In this document: positions 1 through 8,320 of the stretch, piece by piece
Numbering within the stretch: position 1 is the stretch's first letter
Layout: each line of letters starts with the position of its first letter
Source: Bacteroidota bacterium
GTDB taxonomy: Bacteria > Bacteroidota > Bacteroidia > NS11-12g > UBA955
Length of the DNA: 64,000 nucleotides
NCBI GenBank assembly: GCA_963169345.1
Contig: CAUJCT010000002.1
Coordinates: forward strand, 1 to 64,000
Direction: 5' to 3'
Notes under the pieces: model-generated
Database searches by the model: none
What the model saw: only the letters and a program-made list of their open reading frames with translations
Told to the model about the DNA's origin: nothing
Position numbers and translations under genes: made by a program

Positions 1-60
1 AGATTCTGTGTTGCTTTCCAAACAAAAATTTTAAAAAAAGCGATTTTTTTTATACCTTTG

Positions 61-216
61 TCATACTTCAGAGCGGACTTGATTCAGCTCGTTAGGGTCG
101 GCTTTAATGGCTGACCCGATTTTTTTATAGCTTTCTGGATCGTATTTCTCATTTGACTTCCATAAGGTGTAAATCAGAACCAATAATTTCCTTTCTATTG
201 CTACCACTCCCTTCAT
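61..216 (-). pseudogene. IS110-family transposase C-terminal remnant
   Basis: Reading the minus strand from an ATG at 216 to a TGA at 61 gives 51 residues starting MKGVVAIERKLLVLIYTLW and continuing KSNEKYDP. This resembles the extreme C-terminus of IS110-type transposases, which commonly ends with a basic helix followed by LIYTLWK and a YD motif. The rest of the transposase (DEDD catalytic and serine-containing domains) is absent upstream, where the repeat at 241-412 begins. It is therefore a scar of an old insertion. The family assignment is from memory of the motif. Confidence 0.55.
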
Positions 217-240
217 TTTTATATCAAATTTATTGATTTT

Positions 241-412
241 TCAAACATACGAGGATTTAGGGGTTTGAATTATTTTAATCCAGTATACCCTGCTAGGGTA
301 TTAGAAATTAAAAAAACTCCGAGTTCTTTATTTCCATTCACAAAATTTTATACCTAACCTGAAAAAAATTTGTTTGGTTTCAATAAAGTCCTGTTGGAAA
401 TTTGATTTAAAA
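241..412 (-). repeat. Dispersed intergenic repeat, inverted single copy
   Basis: The reverse complement of this stretch matches the repeat units at 22171-22994 module by module: an AAATTTCCAA box, a TTTTTTTCAGGTTAGGTAT box, TTTTGTGAATGGAAAT, seven T, a CCCTAGCAGGG core with partly complementary arms, then AAAATAATTCAAACCCCT. It sits directly downstream of the tolC-like gene, just as the other locus sits directly downstream of the TonB receptor gene. Short flanking differences show it is an independently diverged copy. Confidence 0.85.
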
Positions 413-432
413 AAGGTACTTACTCTAAAAAT

Positions 433-1818
433 TTAGAAACTCAGCAAACCCGCAGCGTAATTAGCCCCTAAAATTGCTTTCCTGTTTTTAACAACTACGT
501 CGATTAATTTCAATCGAGCACTTATGTAACTCAATTCCCGGGCGTTGATCATAAACAAGGAACTCTCCCCTGCCTGAAAAATAGATTTCTCTGAATCCAG
601 TAATCGCCCGTACGCATCCACTGTTAAGGTATACTGATTGATCAACTCGAACGTTGCAGAAAACTCATTGATGGCAGTCAAATTCTTAGTCCGTATCTGC
701 TGCTGCTTCAAAGTGAAATCCCAGGTGGCTTCCTTTATTTTAAATTCCGCTAATTTCAAGTCTCCCCTCTCCTTCCTCAATAATAAAGGCATCTTAAAAG
801 TAATTCCAAATTTGTAGTCATTCATAGAGTAACTGCCTACTGTTGAATTGGTGAAATAAGGCTGATAGGCCAGATTCAAAACCGGTTTTATCTGCTCAGC
901 TTTCCACTTCCTTTCTATTTGCAGATTTTGAATTTTCAGCTGCGTAAATATCAATTCCGGATGCCTCATCCACATAGTAGAATCAGGCAACAACATATTC
1001 TCAGGTAATTTGTATTCCTCGAATCCCGGTGCGCGTGTTGTAGCTTCCAGTTCCACTGCCAAAAGCTCTTCTGTCCATAAATAATTAGACAACTCAATTG
1101 TCTTATTTGTAAAATCAAGTTTCGCCTGAATCAGACTAAATTCCCGCTCATTCTTCTGAATATAGGCTTCTAGAGTATCTATAAACGGCCTGTCTCCTAA
1201 AAATGCAAATTGTCTAACAGATTCCAGTCTTTCAATCGATGCCTGATAAGCATCTTTATATACTTCCAGACTGTGATAGGATGAAAACCAATCCCAATAA
1301 GCCTTCCCGGCTTCGTACATCAGATTGTTCAACATAATGGCTCGCTCCGACTGGGTTGAGTTCTTATAAATTTGAGCTTGCTTCAATGCGGCTCTTCTCT
1401 CATCTATCAATAATCCCTGGCCAAGCGTAAAGGATAGTCCGGCGTATGTTAATCCACTCGAAGGTAAACTGTTCTCAGGATTTAAATACAAACCCTGATT
1501 GCGGTCGTATCCTCCTTTTAATTCTAATCCAAAGTAGGTTGGGATACTGATAGTACCATTCATTAAATTGAAATACTCTTTTCCGGTGTATTGTTTTTGA
1601 TTTAAACCAAATCCCAACTTGGGGTCAAATCCTCCTCTGGCTTTTAAAAGATTAGCCTGCCCCATCTCCAGTTTCAAATCGGCTTGCCTAACCATTGGAT
1701 GGTATTGCCTAACCAAATTCATAAACCGCTCCGGACTCAATATTTGCAAGGTATCCGACTTTTGTGCAAAGCCTGATACTAGCGGAAACATGAACAATAT
1801 GAAGTGAACTAATTTCAT
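433..1818 (-). CDS. TolC-family outer-membrane efflux protein
   Basis: 461 aa with a signal peptide (MKLVHFILFMFPLVSGFAQ). The body is long amphipathic coiled-coil helices separated by strand segments, the architecture of the OEP/TolC family (usual length 420-480 aa). It should form the outer-membrane and periplasmic exit duct for the HlyD and ABC proteins encoded just upstream. Its ATG overlaps the hlyD stop by 4 bp (ATGA), which indicates translational coupling. It is the last gene of the tetR-ABC-hlyD-tolC operon. The substrate cannot be read from the sequence; no small peptide or toxin gene is adjacent. Confidence 0.88.
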   Translation of the reverse strand: MKLVHFILFMFPLVSGFAQKSDTLQILSPERFMNLVRQYHPMVRQADLKLEMGQANLLKARGGFDPKLGFGLNQKQYTGKEYFNLMNGTISIPTYFGLELKGGYDRNQGLYLNPENSLPSSGLTYAGLSFTLGQGLLIDERRAALKQAQIYKNSTQSERAIMLNNLMYEAGKAYWDWFSSYHSLEVYKDAYQASIERLESVRQFAFLGDRPFIDTLEAYIQKNEREFSLIQAKLDFTNKTIELSNYLWTEELLAVELEATTRAPGFEEYKLPENMLLPDSTMWMRHPELIFTQLKIQNLQIERKWKAEQIKPVLNLAYQPYFTNSTVGSYSMNDYKFGITFKMPLLLRKERGDLKLAEFKIKEATWDFTLKQQQIRTKNLTAINEFSATFELINQYTLTVDAYGRLLDSEKSIFQAGESSLFMINARELSYISARLKLIDVVVKNRKAILGANYAAGLLSF

Positions 1819-3167
1819 TTTTCAGATGCTTTTTTTTCTGAACCGGTGTTTTTATAATATTCTGGTGGGAAGGCATTAATTTGTCTCCATAATTCGTACC
1901 AGACAGGCACTTCTTTAAGCAACATCATGGTACTAACACCTCCTCCAACTCTCAATTCTTTTGGCCATGCGTGATCATTCGGATCAGGACCAACCAGCAC
2001 ACGGTATTTCCCATTTTCACTTATGAATCTGTCTATTGCTATTACCCGTCCACCATAAGTTCCATAAGAAACACTTGGCCAACCTGAAAATACTATCGCC
2101 GGCCATCCATCAAATTGCACTCGCACCATACTTCCCTTTGTAAGTAATGGCACATCAATTGGCCTGACAAATACTTCAACAGCTAAATCAAATCTGGCAG
2201 GCATTATACTGACAATCTCTGTCCCTTCTTTTATGGTTTCACCTATACCCGTCCTTATCGCTTTTGTAATGTATCCATCCTGAGGTGCAGTAACATAATA
2301 CAGCCCTGAACGTGCCAGGTAGTTGGCATACTGGTTGCGCATCTTGGTCACAATTGCCTCCGCATCATACATGTCACTCATTGCTGCAAACTTATCAGAC
2401 TCTGTCTTCGATATCTTGTCTGAAAATTCAGCCTCCAGTGAATTCAATTCAATCTGACTGTTGATGACTTGATTTTTAGAAGAAAGTAATTTGTTCTCCT
2501 GTGCAATGTATTTCGACTGAGCTTCCTGTAGTTTTAATCTTCTGTTCTCCAAATCTGTCAACGACTTCAATCCTTTTGAATGCAATTCTTCCATTCGCTT
2601 AAACTGACTGTTTGCCACATCCAGATTGGTTTTTGACGCCACTAAATCCATACTGTCACTGGTATAAGAATATCTGGCTTGTTTCAACTTATTTCTTGCT
2701 TGCTCTTTTTTCAATTGTAATGTGGCATTCAAAGCTTGTATCTGTCTTTCATTCGCTCTTATCTTTTCAACATACGAATTGACAGATTGTTCTTTTGCAA
2801 GCAATTGTTCATTGGTTCTTTGAAGTAATTTAGGATCGAAATACTCATCTTTTACCTCAGTAATAAATACAATCGTATCGCCTTTTTCAACATATTGTCC
2901 TTCCTGAACATACCATTTCTCTATTCTTCCTGGTAATATGGATTGAATGACCTGTGGCCGCTGATCCGGCTTCAAAGCGGTAACCTGACCATAAGCCCTT
3001 ATATTTTGCGTCCATGGCAATATCATTATAATAAATACAGGTACCAGCAAAAGAAACAATACTCTCCTTTTAACTTTAAGTCCCGGACGTGTGTTAATTA
3101 TCGCCAAAGACTTTGTTTTATGATGTCTTACATCTTTTCTAATACTATTTTCTGTTATCCCTAACAT
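1815..3167 (-). CDS. HlyD-family membrane fusion protein
   Basis: 450 aa. A basic cytoplasmic N-terminus is followed by one membrane segment (about residues 34-53, VLFLLLVPVFIIMILPW). Next comes a biotinyl/lipoyl-like half domain (about 75-108, with GRIEKWYVQEGQYVEKGD), a long coiled-coil hairpin (about 110-280), the second lipoyl half (TAPQDGYITKAIRTGIGETI) and beta-barrel regions. This is a type I secretion/efflux adaptor bridging the inner-membrane ABC protein and TolC. The gene starts 3 bp after the ABC stop and its stop overlaps tolC. A type I adaptor partnering a degenerate ABC ATPase is discussed in the findings. Confidence 0.9.
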   Translation of the reverse strand: MLGITENSIRKDVRHHKTKSLAIINTRPGLKVKRRVLFLLLVPVFIIMILPWTQNIRAYGQVTALKPDQRPQVIQSILPGRIEKWYVQEGQYVEKGDTIVFITEVKDEYFDPKLLQRTNEQLLAKEQSVNSYVEKIRANERQIQALNATLQLKKEQARNKLKQARYSYTSDSMDLVASKTNLDVANSQFKRMEELHSKGLKSLTDLENRRLKLQEAQSKYIAQENKLLSSKNQVINSQIELNSLEAEFSDKISKTESDKFAAMSDMYDAEAIVTKMRNQYANYLARSGLYYVTAPQDGYITKAIRTGIGETIKEGTEIVSIMPARFDLAVEVFVRPIDVPLLTKGSMVRVQFDGWPAIVFSGWPSVSYGTYGGRVIAIDRFISENGKYRVLVGPDPNDHAWPKELRVGGGVSTMMLLKEVPVWYELWRQINAFPPEYYKNTGSEKKASEK

Positions 3168-3170
3168 AAT

Positions 3171-4817
3171 CTATGCTTTCATTTGGTAAATTTGTTTATA
3201 CTTCAATTTATACTCAGGTGTGTTCGCTGAGGATACAATTGTCCATGGAGCATTTTCAGAAAATAAATAATCCGCAATCGCTCTTCTGGAAGGTTCTTCC
3301 ATAAAATCTATTCCACTCTCCAATAACAACAATTGAGGCTTATGTACTATCGCTCTTGCCATCAGTATTTTTTGTATGATACTGTTGGACACCCTGCAAC
3401 CATTTGGTCCGATTAAAGTATCAAATCCCCTTTCCTGCTGTTTGACAAAATCTAATAATAACAATTTTTCTGCCACTTCCTGAATTCGGGCGATATCTAT
3501 ATTCGGTCGACCCAAACTAATATTTTCAGCAATTGTTCCATCAAATATGGTTTCTTGCTTGAAGTAAGTTCCAATGACTGAACGCAATGAATCCATGCTG
3601 TAATTATCCATTGGTAAATCATTAAAACAGATATTGCCTTTTTCAGGTTTATATATCCCGGCTAACATGTGCAACAAAGTCGTTTTACCGCTGCCCTGCT
3701 CTCCTATTAAATGCGTATGCTGCCCTTTTCCTATTTCTATATTCAGTTGATTGAATACCGGCTGATTGGTTCCGGGATAAGTAAACCTTAAATCTCTTGC
3801 TTCAACAGAAAAACCTCCAGTTGGTTGATATATAACGGAATTTTCATTGTTTCTGTCCAATTCAATGTCTGTTACATAACCGATTTTTTCAAGTGAAGTC
3901 ATCACATCATAAATGTTTTCAATGCTTAGAATGAGTTTCTCAACAGAATTTATCACTAAGAGGATTATAATTTCGGCAGCTATAAACTGACCAATGTTCA
4001 TTTCTTGATTTAAGACCAGTATACCTCCAATCAGCAATAACCCTGCTGCAACTGAAGCCTTAAAAATTATGAGAAAAACATACTGCAATTTCAAAACCTT
4101 AAAGTGGTTTTCTCTGGCATCCAGATATTCGATTACATGTCCATCCATTTTTTGAATTGGCAAATCTGAATCGTGTGCAATCTTAAATGATAACCTGGTT
4201 TTAGCCATATCTTCCAACCAGGCCACTACTTTGTACTTAAATTTCGATTCCTTTAAACTGGTTTCTAATCCACGTCTGCCGGTATATCTGAAAATAGCTA
4301 GAATTAACAAGAATAAGCCCAATCCAAAAAAGATGAAGAAGGAATGGTAAAATGCCAGTAAAATTAATCCAAAAATGATTTGCAAAGTTGCGGTTGAAAA
4401 ATCTATCAAAACCTTTGAAAGTCCTTTTTGAATAGAGACAGTATCAAAAAATCTGTTCATCAACTCAGGCGCACTTTGACCAAACATCGCTGAAGCTTTA
4501 AATTTGGGTAGTCTGTATGTAAATTCAAAAGCCGCATTTGTAAATAGTTTTTGCTGCAGATTTTCGATAATTCTCATTTGTGCAACCTGTAAAATACCTG
4601 TTAACAGAATCCCTGCCACAACTATTATTACCAGTACTATCCATGAAGTTGAAACCTGTCCTCCCTGGATTAAATTAACAATAGCCTGAATACCCAAGGG
4701 AATGGACAGATTGACAATTCCCTGAATAATTGCATAAGTGTAGACATTCCAAATGTCTGACTTATCTTCCTTTAACAGCCTTACAAATCGCTCTATTGGA
4801 CTATAGCTTAGTTTCAT
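3171..4817 (-). CDS. ABC exporter subunit (TMD-NBD fusion) with degenerate ATPase motifs
   Basis: 548 aa. Residues about 20-300 hold transmembrane helices of the type I ABC exporter fold and 335-548 the nucleotide-binding domain. Walker A is intact (GEQGSGKTT, 372-380) and a Q-loop glutamine is at 421 (YFKQETIFDGTI). The LSGGQ signature position reads RVSNSIIQK (475-483). Walker B, normally hhhhDE, reads LLLLES (496-501). The switch region (TIVSSANTPE) lacks the usual histidine. There is no N-terminal C39 peptidase domain. It belongs to the HlyB/LapB-like exporters by shape and by operon (tetR, hlyD, tolC). It probably binds ATP, but hydrolysis as a homodimer is doubtful. Confidence 0.85.
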   Translation of the reverse strand: MKLSYSPIERFVRLLKEDKSDIWNVYTYAIIQGIVNLSIPLGIQAIVNLIQGGQVSTSWIVLVIIVVAGILLTGILQVAQMRIIENLQQKLFTNAAFEFTYRLPKFKASAMFGQSAPELMNRFFDTVSIQKGLSKVLIDFSTATLQIIFGLILLAFYHSFFIFFGLGLFLLILAIFRYTGRRGLETSLKESKFKYKVVAWLEDMAKTRLSFKIAHDSDLPIQKMDGHVIEYLDARENHFKVLKLQYVFLIIFKASVAAGLLLIGGILVLNQEMNIGQFIAAEIIILLVINSVEKLILSIENIYDVMTSLEKIGYVTDIELDRNNENSVIYQPTGGFSVEARDLRFTYPGTNQPVFNQLNIEIGKGQHTHLIGEQGSGKTTLLHMLAGIYKPEKGNICFNDLPMDNYSMDSLRSVIGTYFKQETIFDGTIAENISLGRPNIDIARIQEVAEKLLLLDFVKQQERGFDTLIGPNGCRVSNSIIQKILMARAIVHKPQLLLLESGIDFMEEPSRRAIADYLFSENAPWTIVSSANTPEYKLKYKQIYQMKA

Positions 4818-5491
4818 CCTTTAATGGTTTTAAAAACAAGTTCCGTAAAAAATTTCTGTATATATAGATTGTCCTTCTGTTTGTTGGTCAATCTTGGTAA
4901 ATGTTCTGCAAAAAATCTCTGAAGATGTATCCCTTCAATGACTGTAGATATCAACATATTCGGGTATTTATATCTCGAATTTATTTCTTTCACAATATCA
5001 CTTACCCTTGATACAAATTGTTTATAATTGATGAATGCACCTCCATTGTTAGCTTCATCTACTTCCTTTGTTAAATACGATTTACTCGACTCTGAATTGA
5101 CTATTCGGGATAATTTTTCAAGTTCAAAATGCTCAAGGTCCAGATTGTCATTCGGTTCATGTGCCAGAAGAGCAATGGCTCGTTCCAGCCTTTTTTCAGG
5201 TGAATTGACATTGGTTAGAGCAAGTATGAGACTGTATTCCATCCATGCCCAGTACCATGATGACAAAAATATGAGGAACTTGTACTTGCTCTCAAAGTAA
5301 CGGTATATAGACGCTTCATTAGAACCTATTTCCATGCCAAGTTTCCTGAATGTAAACTCATCAAAACCCAATTCATCAATCATGCGAATGCCATGTTTCA
5401 GAATTTTTTTACCCAGTTCACTCGACTCAGGATCTTTCAAATAAAACGACCCACTGACTTGAAATCTAATATTGTTAGGTAATTTTTGCAT
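4814..5491 (-). CDS. TetR/AcrR-family transcriptional regulator
   Basis: 225 aa. Residues about 25-75 form the TetR HTH: LGKKILKHGIRMIDELGFDE followed by the recognition helix region FRKLGMEIGSNEASIYRYF and FESKYKFL. The C-terminal part is a helical ligand/dimerisation domain. It is the first gene of the export operon and its stop overlaps the ABC start by 4 bp. A perfect 13-bp palindrome lies 26 bp upstream of the ATG, so autorepression relieved by a ligand, perhaps an exported compound, is the simple model. The ligand is unknown. Confidence 0.88.
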   Translation of the reverse strand: MQKLPNNIRFQVSGSFYLKDPESSELGKKILKHGIRMIDELGFDEFTFRKLGMEIGSNEASIYRYFESKYKFLIFLSSWYWAWMEYSLILALTNVNSPEKRLERAIALLAHEPNDNLDLEHFELEKLSRIVNSESSKSYLTKEVDEANNGGAFINYKQFVSRVSDIVKEINSRYKYPNMLISTVIEGIHLQRFFAEHLPRLTNKQKDNLYIQKFFTELVFKTIKG

Positions 5492-5508
5492 TTACAAAGA
5501 TTAAAATG

Positions 5509-5529
5509 CAAATTTAATAGTATTACTAT
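5509..5529 (-). promoter_or_regulatory. Promoter -7 element and palindromic operator of the tetR export operon
   Basis: On the minus strand TAAATTTG (5516-5509) matches the Bacteroidota -7 consensus TAnnTTTG. Immediately upstream lies the perfect palindrome ATAGTATTACTAT (5517-5529), a typical size and symmetry for a TetR-family site, in the promoter spacer where a repressor would block polymerase. No TTTG is seen at the -33 position, so the promoter may be weak. TetR binding is inferred. Confidence 0.55.
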
Positions 5530-5743
5530 CATGTTTGCTATAAATAATTTCTATATGCAATGTTTAACATACTAATCACTTGAATAGCAATATAAATAGG
5601 GCATTGAACCCCTCAGTTTGAAAAAAGTAATTTATTAAAATGAATGGAATTTGCCGTATAATGCTTACAGCCCATTTGTTCCTGATTTAAAAATATATCT
5701 TACCAGAAACAGAAAACTTTTCAGAATGTCAGAAAGGCCGGAT

Positions 5744-8311
5744 TTAACCCTTACTTAAAAGATTTACTACCCTTCCTTTGCTCGTCTCAATATATACCAT
5801 ATAAATACCAATGGACCAGGATTCTGTGTTAATTTCCATTTGCCCTGAATCACCAGTATATTTATTTGAATAGACTAATTGGCCAGTCGAATTATACACA
5901 TTCACTTCATCACCAATACTGAGTTCTCCCATCAAAATAAAACTACTGATGGTTGGATTAGGATAAAGTAAAATCCTGGAATTATCCTCAATATTATCTA
6001 TGTCAGTAATTTGTAATGTGCAATACACCGCATTTGTAGAACCGGCATAACTGTTATCGTAATAAACTGATGCGACATTTTTAAGCATATATCCCTGACT
6101 CAATGGTTTTGTATTGACTTTAAAACCAATGTAGGCTCCACTATTTTGATTTTCATAATCCATGGAAGGATTTGGCGCTAACTTAATATTTGGAAAATGC
6201 CATATAATAATACCCTTGTACTGGTTATTGGGATCAGTTTGAATCTCGGTATAATAAGCTTTATTGCTGCCTGTCTCTTGAATGAATGACATATCCAGAT
6301 TCAAATCCAATGTATCTATAACAACTGCATAAAACACAGTGTCAGTACTAAAATTGTTAAATGATATATTGTACCTCAAATCGCGTTCATTTACCTCCAG
6401 ATAGGTAATAGAATCGCCTAAAACCGGAGTAGGATAAACATCTTTTCTGAAGGCACTTAATCCATTATTAACTTCCTGAGGTATTGAATCAAAATCATCC
6501 TCACTGAAATTACTGGTTCCGGAAGTTATTGAAGATGCTACAGCTGCATCAAACTGAAATGCATTATCAAACTCATTCGAACCTGGCAATCCCGAATATA
6601 CAATCACTTTCCTCTCTCCGGGTTGCAAATTATTGTACGACCACTCAAGAGTTGAATCGTTCACAAAAGTCTGCAATGGCAATGACACCTCTGAACTGAA
6701 GTATTTGCTCTTTCTCAATCTGACCTTTCCGCTTATGGCATTCGATCCAACATTCTCATAAACGATTACATACTGGACTCTCTTATTCTTTAATACCAAT
6801 TTACCTTTTGGCGAAGAAATACTGACTCTTATATCGTTAATATTGGGCACCCGCTTTAAAGGAAACTGAATGCTGTCCTCGTACTGACCGGGATTAAATG
6901 TCTTGCTGACAGAGGTATCTGCACAATTGCTTCTTATAAAATTTCTAAATGGTTTTACGACAAATCTATATGTATTCGTATTGAAATTAGGCACCATAAA
7001 TTCCGTTAATCCATCCTCATTTGTAAATACAGCTTTATTGGTAAATGGCAACTTTACAAATTGCTTAGAGGCTGGCTTTTCATTAGGCTCCCAGATACAG
7101 TTATTGTTCGAATCAATAAATGCTTTGACCTTTACTAATGACATTCCGGGATAAAAACGCATAACAAATCTGTTCGGATTCCAAATACTTAAAGGCGCAC
7201 TGGCATTGCCAATTGCAAAAAGCAAACCTCTTCCTGTTGCTATAAATGAGGCTCCTTTAAAGTTGTTAGAAATATCTGTCCAGTTACCGTTGTCTGACCT
7301 GTAAGCTATCCTCATTTTTGTTTTAGGTGAAGATATCAAATCAAAATTACCACATATAACCAGTTTATTATCGTAAACCAATATCTCATTTATAAAAATA
7401 GCTGAGTCGATATTGGATTTAATCTCACTGGCAACCCCATTGTCAAACTTAAATAATCTCTTATCTTTTAAAACACCACCTACTCCGTATACAGTTTTAC
7501 CTCCGGCAGCAATTTTATCTAATGTTTTAAGCGTATTTATAAATGTATCTGTACTTCCATCTTCGTAAATGTTGTATAAAAACTTGGATTTTTTATTGTT
7601 GATAGTCGTAAATAATCCTGCAAATGACAGCACTGAATCTGACAAGGCAATATCTGTAACAGAGTAGTCGGGGTCACAATTTTTACAATCAAAAAACCTC
7701 GAAAACTTTAGTCCGTTAAATTTGACCAGATACGGCATGGTATCACCGTTCACCGTTTGAAAACCTCCTCCTAACAATAATTGGCCCTGATAAGTCGCCA
7801 TAGTGTTGATTACCGCTGAAGTCTGATTCAATTTATTAAATATACTTAAGCCCTGCCAACTTACCCCATTAAATCTAACTAGTGAAGTATACTTACCCTG
7901 ATCAAATAAAAAATTACCGGAAACATAAATCATACCCTGAAACTTTTTAATATCCGTCAACTCAGCTGACTTATTTAAAACCAGTACAGGTAATTTTACC
8001 CAGGTTTTTCCATCAGAAACTGACACAACCCAATAAGAGTTATTTATATCAACTCCGCTCCTTCCAATTGTTATAACCTGATTGTCTATCGTCAACAAGC
8101 TGGGCTCTGAATTGAGAAATACACCTTCTGGATACCATACTTGTGCCTGCAATTTAAAATCACAAGACAACAAAACGATCAAAAACAAAACATGTTTAAT
8201 ACCCGTTCTTACAACTGTACTTTCGGAGAAATACTTTAGGAACAAGTACCACCATGCCTTGATTCCTATGCCTTTTCGAATATTTAAATTGCTTCGGTGT
8301 ATTGTCATCAT
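5744..8311 (-). CDS. T9SS-secreted protein with propeller-like N-terminus and DUF7619 domain
   Basis: 855 aa. A hydrophobic segment (HVLFLIVLLSCDFKLQAQ, about 40-57) acts as signal peptide after an unusually long basic leader; no later ATG fits. Residues about 60-390 contain repeated blade-like segments naming a value and a label, as in beta-propellers. About 490-780 carries DUF7619-type paired Ig-like segments (NVGSNAISGKVRLRKSKYF; MLKNVASVYYDNSYAGST). The last 75 residues are a T9SS type A sorting domain (LLYPNPTISSF, ending VVNLLSKG). It begins 9 bp after the stop of the 552-aa protein and may be the exported cargo of that sigma-factor operon. Function unknown; surface or secreted location expected. 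Confidence 0.8.
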   Translation of the reverse strand: MMTIHRSNLNIRKGIGIKAWWYLFLKYFSESTVVRTGIKHVLFLIVLLSCDFKLQAQVWYPEGVFLNSEPSLLTIDNQVITIGRSGVDINNSYWVVSVSDGKTWVKLPVLVLNKSAELTDIKKFQGMIYVSGNFLFDQGKYTSLVRFNGVSWQGLSIFNKLNQTSAVINTMATYQGQLLLGGGFQTVNGDTMPYLVKFNGLKFSRFFDCKNCDPDYSVTDIALSDSVLSFAGLFTTINNKKSKFLYNIYEDGSTDTFINTLKTLDKIAAGGKTVYGVGGVLKDKRLFKFDNGVASEIKSNIDSAIFINEILVYDNKLVICGNFDLISSPKTKMRIAYRSDNGNWTDISNNFKGASFIATGRGLLFAIGNASAPLSIWNPNRFVMRFYPGMSLVKVKAFIDSNNNCIWEPNEKPASKQFVKLPFTNKAVFTNEDGLTEFMVPNFNTNTYRFVVKPFRNFIRSNCADTSVSKTFNPGQYEDSIQFPLKRVPNINDIRVSISSPKGKLVLKNKRVQYVIVYENVGSNAISGKVRLRKSKYFSSEVSLPLQTFVNDSTLEWSYNNLQPGERKVIVYSGLPGSNEFDNAFQFDAAVASSITSGTSNFSEDDFDSIPQEVNNGLSAFRKDVYPTPVLGDSITYLEVNERDLRYNISFNNFSTDTVFYAVVIDTLDLNLDMSFIQETGSNKAYYTEIQTDPNNQYKGIIIWHFPNIKLAPNPSMDYENQNSGAYIGFKVNTKPLSQGYMLKNVASVYYDNSYAGSTNAVYCTLQITDIDNIEDNSRILLYPNPTISSFILMGELSIGDEVNVYNSTGQLVYSNKYTGDSGQMEINTESWSIGIYMVYIETSKGRVVNLLSKG

Positions 8312-8320
8312 TTGTCGATT

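Noticed and set aside
53-127. Possible small RNA: TACCTTTG at 53-60 followed by a GGGTCGGC/GCTGACCC hairpin and seven T (93-127)
   Set aside because: It overlaps the antisense of the IS110 remnant, has no -33 element, and the hairpin may be chance within old coding DNA. IS110 bridge RNA is encoded next to the element's ends, which cannot be located here.
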